Assembly (NCBI GenBank): GCA_007132395.1
Contig: SLOR01000198.1
Location: 1 to 10,497, forward strand
Reading direction: 5' to 3'
Length of the DNA stretch: 10,497 nucleotides
Source of the DNA: Bacteroidales bacterium
Lineage (GTDB): Bacteria > Bacteroidota > Bacteroidia > Bacteroidales > UBA7960
The position numbers were made by a program, and so were the translations under genes. Positions 1 to 7,514 of the stretch are shown here, one piece after another; within the stretch, counting starts at the first letter, position 1; each line of letters opens with the position of its first letter. Below the pieces are notes generated by a model that ran no database searches, was not told the origin of the DNA, and saw only the letters and a program-made list of their open reading frames with translations.

Positions 1-6
1 TCCATT

Positions 7-1194
7 ATGTACGGAAAAATTAAAGAACACTTACAGTCGCAATTACAGGACATTGAAAATGCCGGGCTTTATAAAAAGGAACGTATTATTTCCAGCCCTC
101 AGGATGCAGAAATTGAGCTAAACACAGGACAGAAAGTGCTGAACTTCTGTGCCAACAACTACCTGGGGCTTTCCAATCATCCCAGCGTAATAGAAGGAGC
201 CAACAAGGCAATGGCCAGCCATGGTTATGGCCTGTCGTCGGTACGCTTTATCTGTGGCACCCAGGATATACACAAGCAGCTGGAGAAAACCATAGCCGAA
301 TTTTTTGGTACCGAAGATACCATTTTATATGCCGCGTGTTTTGATGCCAACGGAGGTGTTTTCGAGCCCCTGTTTGACGAAAACGACGCCATCATTTCCG
401 ACGCCCTCAACCATGCTTCTATTATCGATGGCGTTCGCCTTTGCAAGGCGGCAAGATATCGCTTTGCCCATGCTGATATGGATGATTTGGAAAAGCAACT
501 ACAGGCCGCGCAGGCCCAACGCCATCGTATCATTGTTACCGATGGGGTTTTCTCCATGGACGGTGATATTGCCAGAATGGATGAAATATGTCGCCTGGCA
601 GAAAAGTACGATGCATTGGTAATGACAGATGAGTGCCACTCGGCCGGCTTTATAGGAACTACCGGACGGGGCGCACCCGAGTACCATAATGTAATGGATA
701 AGATAGATATCATTACCGGCACCCTGGGCAAGGCCCTGGGCGGTGGTTTGGGTGGATTTACCACGGGTAAAAAAGAAATCATCGACATATTGCGTCAGCG
801 TTCACGTCCTTACCTGTTTTCCAACTCACTGAGCCCTGCCATAGTAGGAGCTTCACTGGCAGTATTCGATCTTATTAAGGAGGACACGCAGTATCGCGAT
901 AAACTAATGGATAATACCCGTTATTTTAAAGAGAAAATCTCTGCCGCAGGTTTTGACCTGAAGCCTTCCGATTCGGCCATCATGGCACTTATGCTTTATG
1001 ATGCGGGGCTATCGCAAAAATTTGCCGCCCGTATGCTGGAAGAAGGAATTTATGTAATCGGGTTTTACTACCCTGTAGTGCCCAAAGAGCAGGCACGTAT
1101 CAGGATTCAGCTTTCAGCTGCCCACGAAAAGCACCACCTTGATAAAGCCATTGAGGCATTTATTAAAGTAGGTAAAGAGTTAAAGGTGATTTAG
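7..1194 (+). CDS. kbl: Glycine C-acetyltransferase (2-amino-3-ketobutyrate CoA ligase)
   Basis: This is a PLP-dependent enzyme of the alpha-oxoamine synthase family (fold type I). It joins 2-amino-3-oxobutyrate and CoA to give glycine and acetyl-CoA, the second step of threonine breakdown after threonine dehydrogenase, in the cytoplasm. The 395-residue length is normal for Kbl. Visible motifs are an N-terminal NFCANNYLGLSNHP substrate-side segment (about 46-59), the LNHASIIDG histidine region (H136, which stacks on PLP), TDECHSAGFIG (D208 and H211, PLP ring contacts) and the Schiff-base lysine K242 in TGTLGKALGGG. The ATG at position 7 gives the full family N-terminus. Related enzymes (BioF, HemA, serine palmitoyltransferase) share the fold, but the overall sequence and length fit Kbl best. 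In many Bacteroidota the partner threonine dehydrogenase lies next to it; that would be left of this window. A strong hairpin follows the stop codon. Confidence 0.95.
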   Translation: MYGKIKEHLQSQLQDIENAGLYKKERIISSPQDAEIELNTGQKVLNFCANNYLGLSNHPSVIEGANKAMASHGYGLSSVRFICGTQDIHKQLEKTIAEFFGTEDTILYAACFDANGGVFEPLFDENDAIISDALNHASIIDGVRLCKAARYRFAHADMDDLEKQLQAAQAQRHRIIVTDGVFSMDGDIARMDEICRLAEKYDALVMTDECHSAGFIGTTGRGAPEYHNVMDKIDIITGTLGKALGGGLGGFTTGKKEIIDILRQRSRPYLFSNSLSPAIVGASLAVFDLIKEDTQYRDKLMDNTRYFKEKISAAGFDLKPSDSAIMALMLYDAGLSQKFAARMLEEGIYVIGFYYPVVPKEQARIRIQLSAAHEKHHLDKAIEAFIKVGKELKVI

Positions 1195-1220
1195 TTTCCG
1201 CAAACCAAATACATTTAATC

Positions 1221-1258
1221 AAGAAAGGCTCCTCAGGTAACAACCGGGAGCCTTTCTT
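1221..1258 (+). terminator. Hairpin terminator after kbl
   Basis: A perfect 12-bp inverted repeat has left arm AAGAAAGGCTCC (1221-1232) and right arm GGAGCCTTTCTT (1247-1258). The interval can form an extra GGT/ACC stem around an AACA loop. The right arm ends in a T-rich tract and is followed by AATATTTT. It starts 26 bases after the kbl stop codon, as expected for an intrinsic terminator, and lies between convergent genes. The tail is not a clean T run, so efficiency is uncertain. Confidence 0.8.
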
Positions 1259-1322
1259 AATATTTTATATATACCCTCCTACATTAAAGGGTTCAGAAGT
1301 TTATGCTATTTTTACCGGAAGA

Positions 1323-1358
1323 TAAAAACGCCGGGCATCTGCTTTTATGCAGCAATGC
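1323..1358 (-). terminator. Possible weak terminator after the 70-residue gene
   Basis: On the minus strand, 16 bases after the stop codon of the small gene, an imperfect hairpin can form: GCAT plus CTGC pairs with GCAGATGC (1335-1358) with a 2-base bulge and a 6-base loop. A short GC-rich spacer and TTTTT (1324-1328) follow. The T run is not directly adjacent to the stem, so this is only a candidate. Confidence 0.3.
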
Positions 1359-1373
1359 TATAGGTGTCTTTTT

Positions 1374-1586
1374 TTAAGTAAGATTTTGTTCGGCCCTTAC
1401 TTTGGTTTTCCAACGCTGATAATCGTATTCGAACTTCTCAGAGTCATTCACCCTCAGCCATGTACCATACTTCACATAATCAGGAATCTGGCCGTTATTG
1501 GATTTTTTTTGATCTTCGGGAATGCCCAATTCGTTCAGATACCTCTCGTAAGAAATTTTACTGGGCCTTTCGTCTTTTCTGTTCAT
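1374..1586 (-). CDS. Small hydrophilic protein of unknown function (70 aa)
   Basis: I do not recognise a named family. The product has 70 residues, is soluble and highly charged, with no signal peptide, membrane segment or Cys/His metal motif. It has a basic N-terminus (MNRKDERPSKISYERYL), a middle with IPDYVKYGTWLRVND, and a C-terminal aromatic/basic part (FEYDYQRWKTKVR). The composition is that of a real folded small protein rather than a chance frame, and nothing competes with it on the opposite strand. The ATG at 1586 is preceded by an A-rich leader without a Shine-Dalgarno sequence, as is usual in Bacteroidota. It lies 96 bases downstream of tRNA-Arg on the same strand. I found no promoter match or convincing terminator between them, so both may come from one transcript. 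Confidence 0.7.
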   Translation of the reverse strand: MNRKDERPSKISYERYLNELGIPEDQKKSNNGQIPDYVKYGTWLRVNDSEKFEYDYQRWKTKVRAEQNLT

Positions 1587-1682
1587 GGTTTTTTTCGTTT
1601 TATGAACGTTAGTAGGTGTTTTACATCTCCTGCTTTTTTAGACAGAAGACAAGTTGGTGTGTGTGGTTTACAGTATTTTTTG

Positions 1683-1754
1683 TAGCCTCGACAGGAATCG
1701 AACCTGTATCTAAAGTTTAGGAAACTTCTATTCTATCCGTTGAACTACGAGGCC
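1683..1754 (-). tRNA. tRNA-Arg (anticodon CCT)
   Basis: Read on the minus strand, 72 bases fold into a complete cloverleaf. The acceptor stem is GGCCTCG/CGAGGCT with a G-T pair at the end, and the discriminator base is A. The D arm is GTTC/GAAT. The anticodon stem is GAAGT/ACTTT around loop TTCCTAA, giving anticodon CCT (plus-strand 1719-1721). The variable loop is AGAT, and the T arm is ACAGG-TTCGATT-CCTGT. CCT decodes AGG as arginine. The 3' CCA is not encoded and must be added enzymatically. A -7-like promoter element lies just upstream. Confidence 0.96.
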
Positions 1755-1763
1755 AAGCGAGGG

Positions 1764-1771
1764 CAAATATA
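1764..1771 (-). promoter_or_regulatory. -7 promoter element for tRNA-Arg
   Basis: The minus strand reads TATATTTG, an exact match to the Bacteroidota -7 consensus TAnnTTTG. It ends 9 bases before the mature tRNA 5' end, so transcription would start only a few bases upstream of the tRNA. No clear -33 TTTG was found at the usual spacing. Confidence 0.55.
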
Positions 1772-1798
1772 AAAAATTTTTCTATCCTGAATATAGGT

Positions 1799-1817
1799 AA
1801 AAACGCCCGAATGGCAT
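1799..1817 (-). terminator. Possible weak terminator after metG
   Basis: On the minus strand, about 50 bases after the metG stop codon, ATGCC-ATTCG-GGCGT forms a 5-bp stem with one G-T pair, directly followed by TTTTT (1799-1803; the first T of the run is also the last stem base). The stem is short for an intrinsic terminator. It is the only terminator-like structure I see between metG and the tRNA. Confidence 0.35.
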
Positions 1818-1867
1818 GTATTATACTAATAGGGGATTTGAGTTGCCCAAACAGATAAAAACGTCGC

Positions 1868-3943
1868 TTATGAGATAATTCCTCCGTTTGCCACCATCTT
1901 GTCGGGTTGCACAAATGACAGTTCGCCGTTGTTGCCGGAGGCCATCAGAATCATTCCGTGCGATTCTATTCCCTTTATGTTTTTGGGTGTGAGGTTGGCT
2001 AGCAGCACCACCTGTTTGCCGATAATATCCTCGGGTTTGTAGTATTCTGCAATTCCCGATACAACGGTTCGCTGGCCCAGCCCTGTTTCAAGGGTGAGTT
2101 TCAGCAGTTTTTTGGTTTTGGCCACTTTTTCAGCAGCCATGATGGTGGCTACCCTAAGGTCCATTTTCATGAAATCTTCATAGGAGATATCCTCGTTAAA
2201 ATCTTCCACTTTGCTGTTTTCCTCTTCTTCGTTGGCTTTGCGGGTATTGATAAGCTTATCTACCTGTTGCTGAATTTTTTCGTCTTCAATTTTTTCAAAC
2301 AATAAGTGGGGCTCAGCAATCTGGTGGCCTGCATTTAACAAATCCGACTCTCCGGCTCTATCCCAAAGCAGGTTGTCGAGCGACAACATTTTGAAGAGTT
2401 TGTCAGAAGTGAATGGCAGGAATGGCTCAGAAAGAACTGCAAGTGAGGCACAAATCTGCAGGTTGATATTAAGGATGGTTTTCACTCTTTCCGGATCCTG
2501 TTTGAATATCTTCCAGGGCTCATTATCCGTAAGGTACTTATTCCCCAGTCTTGCCAGGTTCATGAGTTCGTTGAGGGCTTCACGGAAACGATAGCTTTCA
2601 AGGCTTTTGGCGATTGAGCCGGGAAAACGCTTCATTTGCTCCAGCACCTCCTTGTCGTAATCGGTTAATTCATTGCGGCCGGGTACTTTGCCGTCAAAGT
2701 ACTTTTGTGTAAGCACAAGTGTACGATTTACAAAGTTGCCGAAGATGGCCAACAGCTCACTGTTGTTGCGTGCCTGAAAATCTTTCCAGGTAAAGTCGTT
2801 GTCTTTGGTTTCGGGGGCTGCAGCGCACAATACATACCGCAGCACATCCTGCTGTCCGGGGAATTCTTCCAGGTACTCATGAAGCCAAACGGCCCAGTTG
2901 CGGCTGGTGGAAATCTTATCACCCTCCAGGTTCAGAAACTCATTGGCAGGTACATTCTCGGGCAATATATAAGACCCTTCAGCATGGAGCATGGAAGGGA
3001 AAATGATGCAGTGAAACACGATGTTGTCTTTCCCTATAAAGTGTACCAGTTTTGATTCTTTGTCTTTCCAGTAAGGTTCCCAGTTGTTTCCGGTAGCTTC
3101 GGCCCACTCCCTGGTGGCCGATATGTAACCAATGGGAGCGTCAAACCAAACGTACAGCACTTTACCCTCTGCACCCTCCACAGGCACTTTCACGCCCCAG
3201 TCGAGGTCGCGGGTAACGGCCCTGGGCTGCAGGCCCTGATCAATCCACGATTTGCATTGTCCGTAAACATTGGATTTCCAGTCGTGCTTGTGGCCTTCCA
3301 GAATCCATTGGCGAAGCATGGGCTCATAATCCTGCAGGGGCAGGTACCAGTGCCTGGTTTTGCGCATCACGGGGTTGTTACCGCTAAGAACCGATTTGGG
3401 GTTGATAAGGTCGGTGGGGCTGAGCGATGTGCCGCAGTTTTCGCACTGGTCGCCATAAGCCTTTTCGAAGCTGCAGTGGGGGCAGGTACCTGTAATATAA
3501 CGGTCGGCAAGAAACTGCTTGTTGGCTTCGTCGTAAAACTGCTCGGTTTCCTTTTCTGACAGCTTTCCGCTCTGGTTAAGCTTTTTAAAAAAGGCCGAGG
3601 CGGTTTCATGATGAATGGGGGCTGAGGTGCGGCTGTAGACATCGAAGGAAATGCCAAATTTCTCAAAAGAATCCTTAATCATTGTGTGGTACTTGTCCAC
3701 CACATCCTGGGGTGTAATGCCTTCCTTACGCGCCTTAATGGTAATGGGTACCCCGTGTTCATCACTGCCCCCGATAAAAACTACATCTTCTCCGCGCGAG
3801 CGCAGATAACGTGCATAAATATCGGCGGGAACATAAACACCTGCCAGGTGACCGATATGTACAGGGCCATTGGCATAAGGAAGTGCTGAAGTTACGGTGT
3901 ATCTTTTAAAATTCTTTTCGCCATTAGGGGCTGCTGGGGTCAT
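1868..3943 (-). CDS. metG: Methionyl-tRNA synthetase
   Basis: This class I aminoacyl-tRNA synthetase charges tRNA-Met with methionine in the cytoplasm for initiation and elongation. It has 691 residues, the long homodimeric form. The HIGH signature is at 29-32 in YANGPVHIGHLAG. The zinc-knuckle cysteines are C154, C157, C167 and C170. The KMSKS-loop equivalent is KISTS at 343-347. An alpha-helical anticodon-binding domain follows (about 390-545, with the tRNA-recognition segment NKYLTDNEPWKIF). After a charged linker of about 35 residues (about 550-585) comes a C-terminal OB-fold tRNA-binding domain (about 588-691), marked by MDLRVATI, TVVSGIAEYY and ESHGMILMAS. The start ATG at 3943 leaves a short N-terminal extension before the catalytic core, and no alternative start would keep HIGH intact. 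Upstream by 182 bases is the histidine kinase on the same strand. A promoter-like -7 element lies between them, so separate transcription is likely. Confidence 0.97.
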   Translation of the reverse strand: MTPAAPNGEKNFKRYTVTSALPYANGPVHIGHLAGVYVPADIYARYLRSRGEDVVFIGGSDEHGVPITIKARKEGITPQDVVDKYHTMIKDSFEKFGISFDVYSRTSAPIHHETASAFFKKLNQSGKLSEKETEQFYDEANKQFLADRYITGTCPHCSFEKAYGDQCENCGTSLSPTDLINPKSVLSGNNPVMRKTRHWYLPLQDYEPMLRQWILEGHKHDWKSNVYGQCKSWIDQGLQPRAVTRDLDWGVKVPVEGAEGKVLYVWFDAPIGYISATREWAEATGNNWEPYWKDKESKLVHFIGKDNIVFHCIIFPSMLHAEGSYILPENVPANEFLNLEGDKISTSRNWAVWLHEYLEEFPGQQDVLRYVLCAAAPETKDNDFTWKDFQARNNSELLAIFGNFVNRTLVLTQKYFDGKVPGRNELTDYDKEVLEQMKRFPGSIAKSLESYRFREALNELMNLARLGNKYLTDNEPWKIFKQDPERVKTILNINLQICASLAVLSEPFLPFTSDKLFKMLSLDNLLWDRAGESDLLNAGHQIAEPHLLFEKIEDEKIQQQVDKLINTRKANEEEENSKVEDFNEDISYEDFMKMDLRVATIMAAEKVAKTKKLLKLTLETGLGQRTVVSGIAEYYKPEDIIGKQVVLLANLTPKNIKGIESHGMILMASGNNGELSFVQPDKMVANGGIIS

Positions 3944-3998
3944 AACTGATAGATTTTGAGAAATATAAAAAGCTTTTTGTTTCCGGAAAATGAAAGTG

Positions 3999-4006
3999 CA
4001 AAGTTA
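3999..4006 (-). promoter_or_regulatory. -7 promoter element for metG
   Basis: The minus strand reads TAACTTTG, an exact fit to TAnnTTTG, about 55 bases upstream of the metG start codon. This would give a leader of roughly 50 bases. The -33 region lacks a good TTTG at standard spacing; a TTGTTG at 4017-4022 lies closer than usual. The same octamer occurs before the sigma-54 activator at 7470-7477. Confidence 0.45.
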
Positions 4007-4036
4007 AAAAATACATCAACAATTTATGTACTTGCC

Positions 4037-4129
4037 ATGAAGAAAGTACAAAGCACAAAACTGCGTCTTGCATGGATGAACTCTTACTGGGAAGGAGAGG
4101 GATGGCAGCTGTTTGAACAACCCGCTTAA
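4037..4129 (+). CDS. Possible 30-codon small ORF, antisense-convergent to the kinase
   Basis: An ATG-to-TAA frame of 30 codons fills most of the gap between metG and the kinase, on the opposite strand to both. The product would begin MKKVQSTKLRLAW and is rich in tryptophan (three Trp) with an acidic C-terminal half. Its TAA (4127-4129) overlaps the kinase stop codon on the other strand within a shared TTAA. It has no recognisable domain, promoter or ribosome binding site, so it may be chance. It is listed because the gap otherwise has no explanation beyond the metG promoter. Confidence 0.2.
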   Translation: MKKVQSTKLRLAWMNSYWEGEGWQLFEQPA

Positions 4130-6996
4130 GAAGGTTTGTACCGGAATATTTTTTCAAACAGCTTATCATAATCAAAGGGCTTGGATACAAAATCATCTAC
4201 CCCTGCCTCGTATGCCTTGTTGCGGGTTTCATTGAAAGCATCAGCAGTAAGGGCAATGATGGGGATTTCGTGGTTCTGCACCTTGCTTTCTTCTCCGCTT
4301 CGTATTCTTCGGGTTACTTCATAGCCGTCCATTTCGGGCAGAAGTAAATCCATGAGGATGAGGTCGAAGGTGTTTGACTCCAGCAGCTCAAGGGCTTCCT
4401 CCCCGCTGGGGGCAATGGTAAGTTTCGCCTTCCATTTCTTTTCAATGACCTTTGTGCCCACAAACTGGTTCATTTTGTCATCTTCCACCATCAGAATACG
4501 CATTCCTTCCAAATCTTCTGATTTGGCGATTTTGGGCAAATCCTCAGATGTGGGAAATTTTCGGACTCCGGTTTTCATGGGCAGTATAAAAGTGAATAAT
4601 GACCCATGGCCCACAGTACTCTCAGCATAGATTTCCCCCTCCTGCAACTCCACCAGTTTTTTACTGATGGTAAGACCCAGCCCACTACCGCCATATTTGC
4701 GTGTAGTGCTGGTTTCGGCCTGTGTAAATCTTTCGAAAATGGCATCGAGACGATCAGCAGCGATGCCGATGCCCGTGTCTTTCACTTCAAAAACAATCCT
4801 GTTTCCTTCTTCTGTCTGGCTTTTTAGGCCCACCTTCAAATGCACGTAGCCCTTTTCTGTAAACTTTATGGCATTGGAGAGAAGGTTGAAAAGAATCTGC
4901 TTCAGCCTCAGGGTGTCGGTTTCCAGAATTTTGGGAACCTTGCGGTCTATTTTACACAGCAGGTTAATCTTTTTTTCTTTTGCCTTGGGCCCGAGTGTTT
5001 TAAAAACCTCGTTTACCAGCGATCGAATATCGAAGTCTGTTTCTTCAAACTGAATGTTTCCCGACTCTATCTTGTTGTAGTCCAGGATGTCGTCGATAAG
5101 CCCCAGCAGGTGTCGGGCCGACACTTTTACAGATGAGAGGTTTTCCATCTGATCCGAAGTGAGTTTATCTTGCAGCAGCAAATCTGTAAGAGAAACTACT
5201 GCGTTTAGCGGGGTTCTTATTTCATGGCTCATGAGGGAAAGAAACTCAGATTGTGCCATCCTGGCTTTCTCTGCATCCTCCTTAGCCTGTTTGATTTGTT
5301 TCTCCACCATTCTTTTTTCGCTCACATCGCGGATAATTACCTGCAACATGGGCTGGTCGTGCACAAATATTCTGGCAAAACTTATTTCTGCGTCAAAGGT
5401 GCTTCCCTTCCTGTAGAGCAGCCAGTCGAAATTCTGGGCGCATCCCCCCATGGCTTTCCGTATTTGACTGTCGAGCAATTCACGGGCGTTCTTTTTTTCA
5501 TATTGTTCGTCGGGGCCAAGGGTAAGGTAGTTGCTGCCCAGTAGATTACTTTTTTCCATGCGAAATAATTTGCAGGCCTTTTGGTTGCAATCTATTACTT
5601 CATAACGGTTGAGGATAAGTATAGCATCATAGGATTTCTCAAACAGGGCTTTGAACTTCTGCTCCGATAGCAGCAGATTTTGTTCTGCCATTTTTTTCAG
5701 GGTAACATCTTCAATAAACCCCTCCATGTAAAACTCCTTATCGTGCCTGCGCTCGTTTACCTTGCGCAGGTGTATTACCGTGTGGATTTTATCACCGTTT
5801 TTATCCCGAAACTCTTTTTCAATTACAAAGCGGTTTTCAGGACTTTTTACCAGTTCCCTCATGCTTTGCTGCTCCATATTATAGTTGGGGAAGAAATCGG
5901 CAGGGGTATTGTTGATTTTCATGAGAAAATCCACCGCGTTATCGTATCCGAAGATGGAGGCCATCGCTTTGTTGGCAGAAACAAAGGAAAACTTCCTGTC
6001 GAGTTTGAAAATACCCAGCGATGAGTCTTCGAACATACGCCGGTATTTGCTTTCGCTGTCCATGAGCCGTTGCTCAACGGTGAAGCGATCATGTATATCG
6101 ATGCAGGTTCCGATAAATCCACCATAACGGCCATCGATGTCCTTGAAGGGTTTGCCATGGTTGAGCACCCAGCGGTAGGAGCCAAACCGATCCTTCAGCC
6201 TGTATTCTACAATAAATGGTGTTTGGTTGTCAAGGCTTTGGTAGAATGAATCGGTAAATACCCTTAAATCTTTTGGGTGAATGTTTTCCCAGAAACCCAC
6301 AATCATCTCCTGATCGGGGCGTCGGCCTGTAAAGCGTAAGAATGTTTGATTAAAAAAATTGAAACTGCCTTTGGGGTCGCACTGCCATACCATCACCGGA
6401 AAATCTTCCAGTAGGTTAAGGTAGAAATCTTTGGCTTTCCGGAGTTTTTCTTCGGCCTGCTTTCGCTGGGTAATATTTTCTTTAATGGCCAGAAAATTAA
6501 TAATTTGCCCCTCGGCATTTTTTACCGGCGAAATGGTGCCTATCTCCCAGTATAGCCCGCCTTCCTTGGTTTTGTTGAGAAACTCGCCCGACCATGTCTT
6601 CCCCGAGGTAATGGTATCCCAAAGATCCTTGTAATCTATTTTGGAATGCTCATATTTTAAAATCCTGGGGTTTTGTCCGATTATTTCACCGGGTGTGTAG
6701 CCGGTAACTTCGTAAAACCGGGGGTTGGCGTACTCAATGTTTCCATGTATGTCGGTTATAACAATGGTGTTGGCACTTTGGTCAAATGCGGCCGAAAGCC
6801 GGATAAGATGTTCGTCCCGGTAGTTTTTTTCCTCTGTTATGGTGGGAGATGTGTTTTCTGCTTCCGAAAGGACTTCTTTCAGCAGCGTTTTTAAAAGAGA
6901 AACTTCCTCCCCGCGCATCTCATCATTATGCTCAAGCAGTGCCAGTGCCCTTTTTATTTTGTCATGCATGTTTATGGAAGTGGAGGGAAGAGTCAT
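4126..6996 (-). CDS. Soluble multi-PAS hybrid sensor histidine kinase with receiver domain
   Basis: This is a signal-transducing kinase that autophosphorylates on His and passes the phosphate to its own C-terminal receiver. From the ATG at 6996 it has 956 residues. An N-terminal helical segment (about 10-50) is followed by four PAS-type sensor regions (about 66-182, 188-306, 314-436, 442-563), joined by short coiled-coil linkers such as ITQRKQAEEKL. The first PAS carries the typical ANPRFYEVTGYT motif. Next are HisKA with H591 in SHEIRTPLN, HATPase_c with N708, DTGIGI (D740) and GGSGLGL (769-775), and a receiver with acidic pocket E838-D840, phospho-acceptor D883, T917 and K939. No signal peptide or membrane segment is present, so it probably senses a cytoplasmic cue; the ligand is unknown. 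A TTG at 7008 would add four residues, and an inner ATG at 6969 (MHDKIKRAL) is also possible. No DNA-binding output is fused. A separate response regulator or Hpt partner is not in the window. Confidence 0.93.
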   Translation of the reverse strand: MTLPSTSINMHDKIKRALALLEHNDEMRGEEVSLLKTLLKEVLSEAENTSPTITEEKNYRDEHLIRLSAAFDQSANTIVITDIHGNIEYANPRFYEVTGYTPGEIIGQNPRILKYEHSKIDYKDLWDTITSGKTWSGEFLNKTKEGGLYWEIGTISPVKNAEGQIINFLAIKENITQRKQAEEKLRKAKDFYLNLLEDFPVMVWQCDPKGSFNFFNQTFLRFTGRRPDQEMIVGFWENIHPKDLRVFTDSFYQSLDNQTPFIVEYRLKDRFGSYRWVLNHGKPFKDIDGRYGGFIGTCIDIHDRFTVEQRLMDSESKYRRMFEDSSLGIFKLDRKFSFVSANKAMASIFGYDNAVDFLMKINNTPADFFPNYNMEQQSMRELVKSPENRFVIEKEFRDKNGDKIHTVIHLRKVNERRHDKEFYMEGFIEDVTLKKMAEQNLLLSEQKFKALFEKSYDAILILNRYEVIDCNQKACKLFRMEKSNLLGSNYLTLGPDEQYEKKNARELLDSQIRKAMGGCAQNFDWLLYRKGSTFDAEISFARIFVHDQPMLQVIIRDVSEKRMVEKQIKQAKEDAEKARMAQSEFLSLMSHEIRTPLNAVVSLTDLLLQDKLTSDQMENLSSVKVSARHLLGLIDDILDYNKIESGNIQFEETDFDIRSLVNEVFKTLGPKAKEKKINLLCKIDRKVPKILETDTLRLKQILFNLLSNAIKFTEKGYVHLKVGLKSQTEEGNRIVFEVKDTGIGIAADRLDAIFERFTQAETSTTRKYGGSGLGLTISKKLVELQEGEIYAESTVGHGSLFTFILPMKTGVRKFPTSEDLPKIAKSEDLEGMRILMVEDDKMNQFVGTKVIEKKWKAKLTIAPSGEEALELLESNTFDLILMDLLLPEMDGYEVTRRIRSGEESKVQNHEIPIIALTADAFNETRNKAYEAGVDDFVSKPFDYDKLFEKIFRYKPS

Positions 6997-7034
6997 AAAT
7001 TGTAACAAAAATTGAGATTATGAAACGCTTTCTT

Positions 7035-7092
7035 AATTGGCTTTAGCCAACGGATATAATGTTGTCACATGCCAAGGGCTTTAGCCCCAATT
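7035..7092. repeat. REP-like element: two inverted hairpin units
   Basis: Two small palindromes share the core GGCTTTAGCC: TTGGC-TTTA-GCCAA (7037-7050) and GGGC-TTTA-GCCC (7076-7087). They are 25 bases apart, and the whole block is bounded by the inverted hexamers AATTGG (7035-7040) and CCAATT (7087-7092). This paired arrangement resembles REPIN-type elements mobilised in trans by IS200-like REP-associated transposases. No transposase is in the window, and the dispersed copies that would prove a repeat family cannot be seen here. It would lie in the kinase leader if the kinase promoter is upstream of it. Confidence 0.5.
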
Positions 7093-7469
7093 AGACAAAA
7101 CATACCAGAACAAATATTTACTTGCAAAATTGCGGACATTCATAAAAAATATTAACAAAATAAAGATAATAAAAATATCGTCGAATATGGATTGTTCTGC
7201 AATAAGATAAAATATACGTTATGAAAATAGTGAACATTTTGCCGCAGTGTTAGAATTGAAAAAACCTCTCTGATAGACAATTTGACAGAATACTGTATGG
7301 GCCGTTCCCGGAAAAACAGGAAAGTAAACCAGTACTTTTTCGTTATTGCTAAGCCGTCTTAAAATTATTTAAACTCTTGTTGAATGTAAAAAGTTTAGCT
7401 GAAGAAAACAAAAAGTCGGTGACCTGTAAAATATGGTGTGGGTTAAGAAAAATTCTGAAAATAAAGCCT

Positions 7470-7477
7470 TAACTTTG
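7470..7477 (+). promoter_or_regulatory. -7 promoter element for the sigma-54 activator operon
   Basis: TAACTTTG matches the Bacteroidota -7 consensus TAnnTTTG exactly and ends 37 bases before the start codon of the activator gene, giving a leader of about 30 bases. The upstream -33 element is poor: TTAAG (7443-7447) sits 22 bases away. An AAAGGA at 7495-7500 lies too far from the ATG for a standard Shine-Dalgarno sequence. Confidence 0.5.
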
Positions 7478-7514
7478 CATGTCATAATGGCATAAAAGGA
7501 ATCCGGCAGTAACT

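Larger units (their letters stand above)
6997..7514. other. Divergent AT-rich intergenic region between kinase and sigma-54 activator
   Basis: About 520 bases separate the two divergent genes. It contains a paired-hairpin REP-like element near the kinase end (7035-7092), an AT-rich stretch without coding signal (about 7093-7290), a weak AAAGTA/TACTTT hairpin followed by T residues (7321-7340), and a -7 promoter element for the rightward operon (7470-7477). For the leftward kinase I find no exact TAnnTTTG; the nearest is AATATTTG at 7111-7118 on the minus strand, one mismatch. I see no RNA gene that I can support and no convincing sigma-54 promoter (GG-N10-GC type). Confidence 0.6.

Noticed and set aside
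225..788. 187-codon minus-strand frame across kbl
   Set aside because: It lies wholly opposite a clear Kbl coding region with intact catalytic motifs, and its product has no recognisable domain; it is an antisense shadow.
3924..4196. 90-codon minus-strand frame spanning the metG to kinase gap
   Set aside because: It overlaps the ends of both metG and the kinase in another frame and has no coherent protein signature.
7281..7300. TTGACA-like sequence resembling a sigma-70 -35 box
   Set aside because: No -10 box follows at the right spacing, and Bacteroidota primary promoters use the -33/-7 (TTTG and TAnnTTTG) pattern instead.
7297..7362. 21-codon basic ORF in the divergent intergenic region
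   Set aside because: It is very short, with no ribosome binding site or promoter element at suitable spacing and no sign of a protein family; chance is the simpler explanation.
6997..7514. Sigma-54 promoter upstream of either divergent gene
   Set aside because: I looked for a TGGCAC-N5-TTGC type element and found no acceptable match; nearby GG and GC pairs are at the wrong spacing.
7087..7514. CRISPR array or tandem repeat in the AT-rich intergenic region
   Set aside because: No regularly spaced repeats are present; only single small inverted repeats were found.
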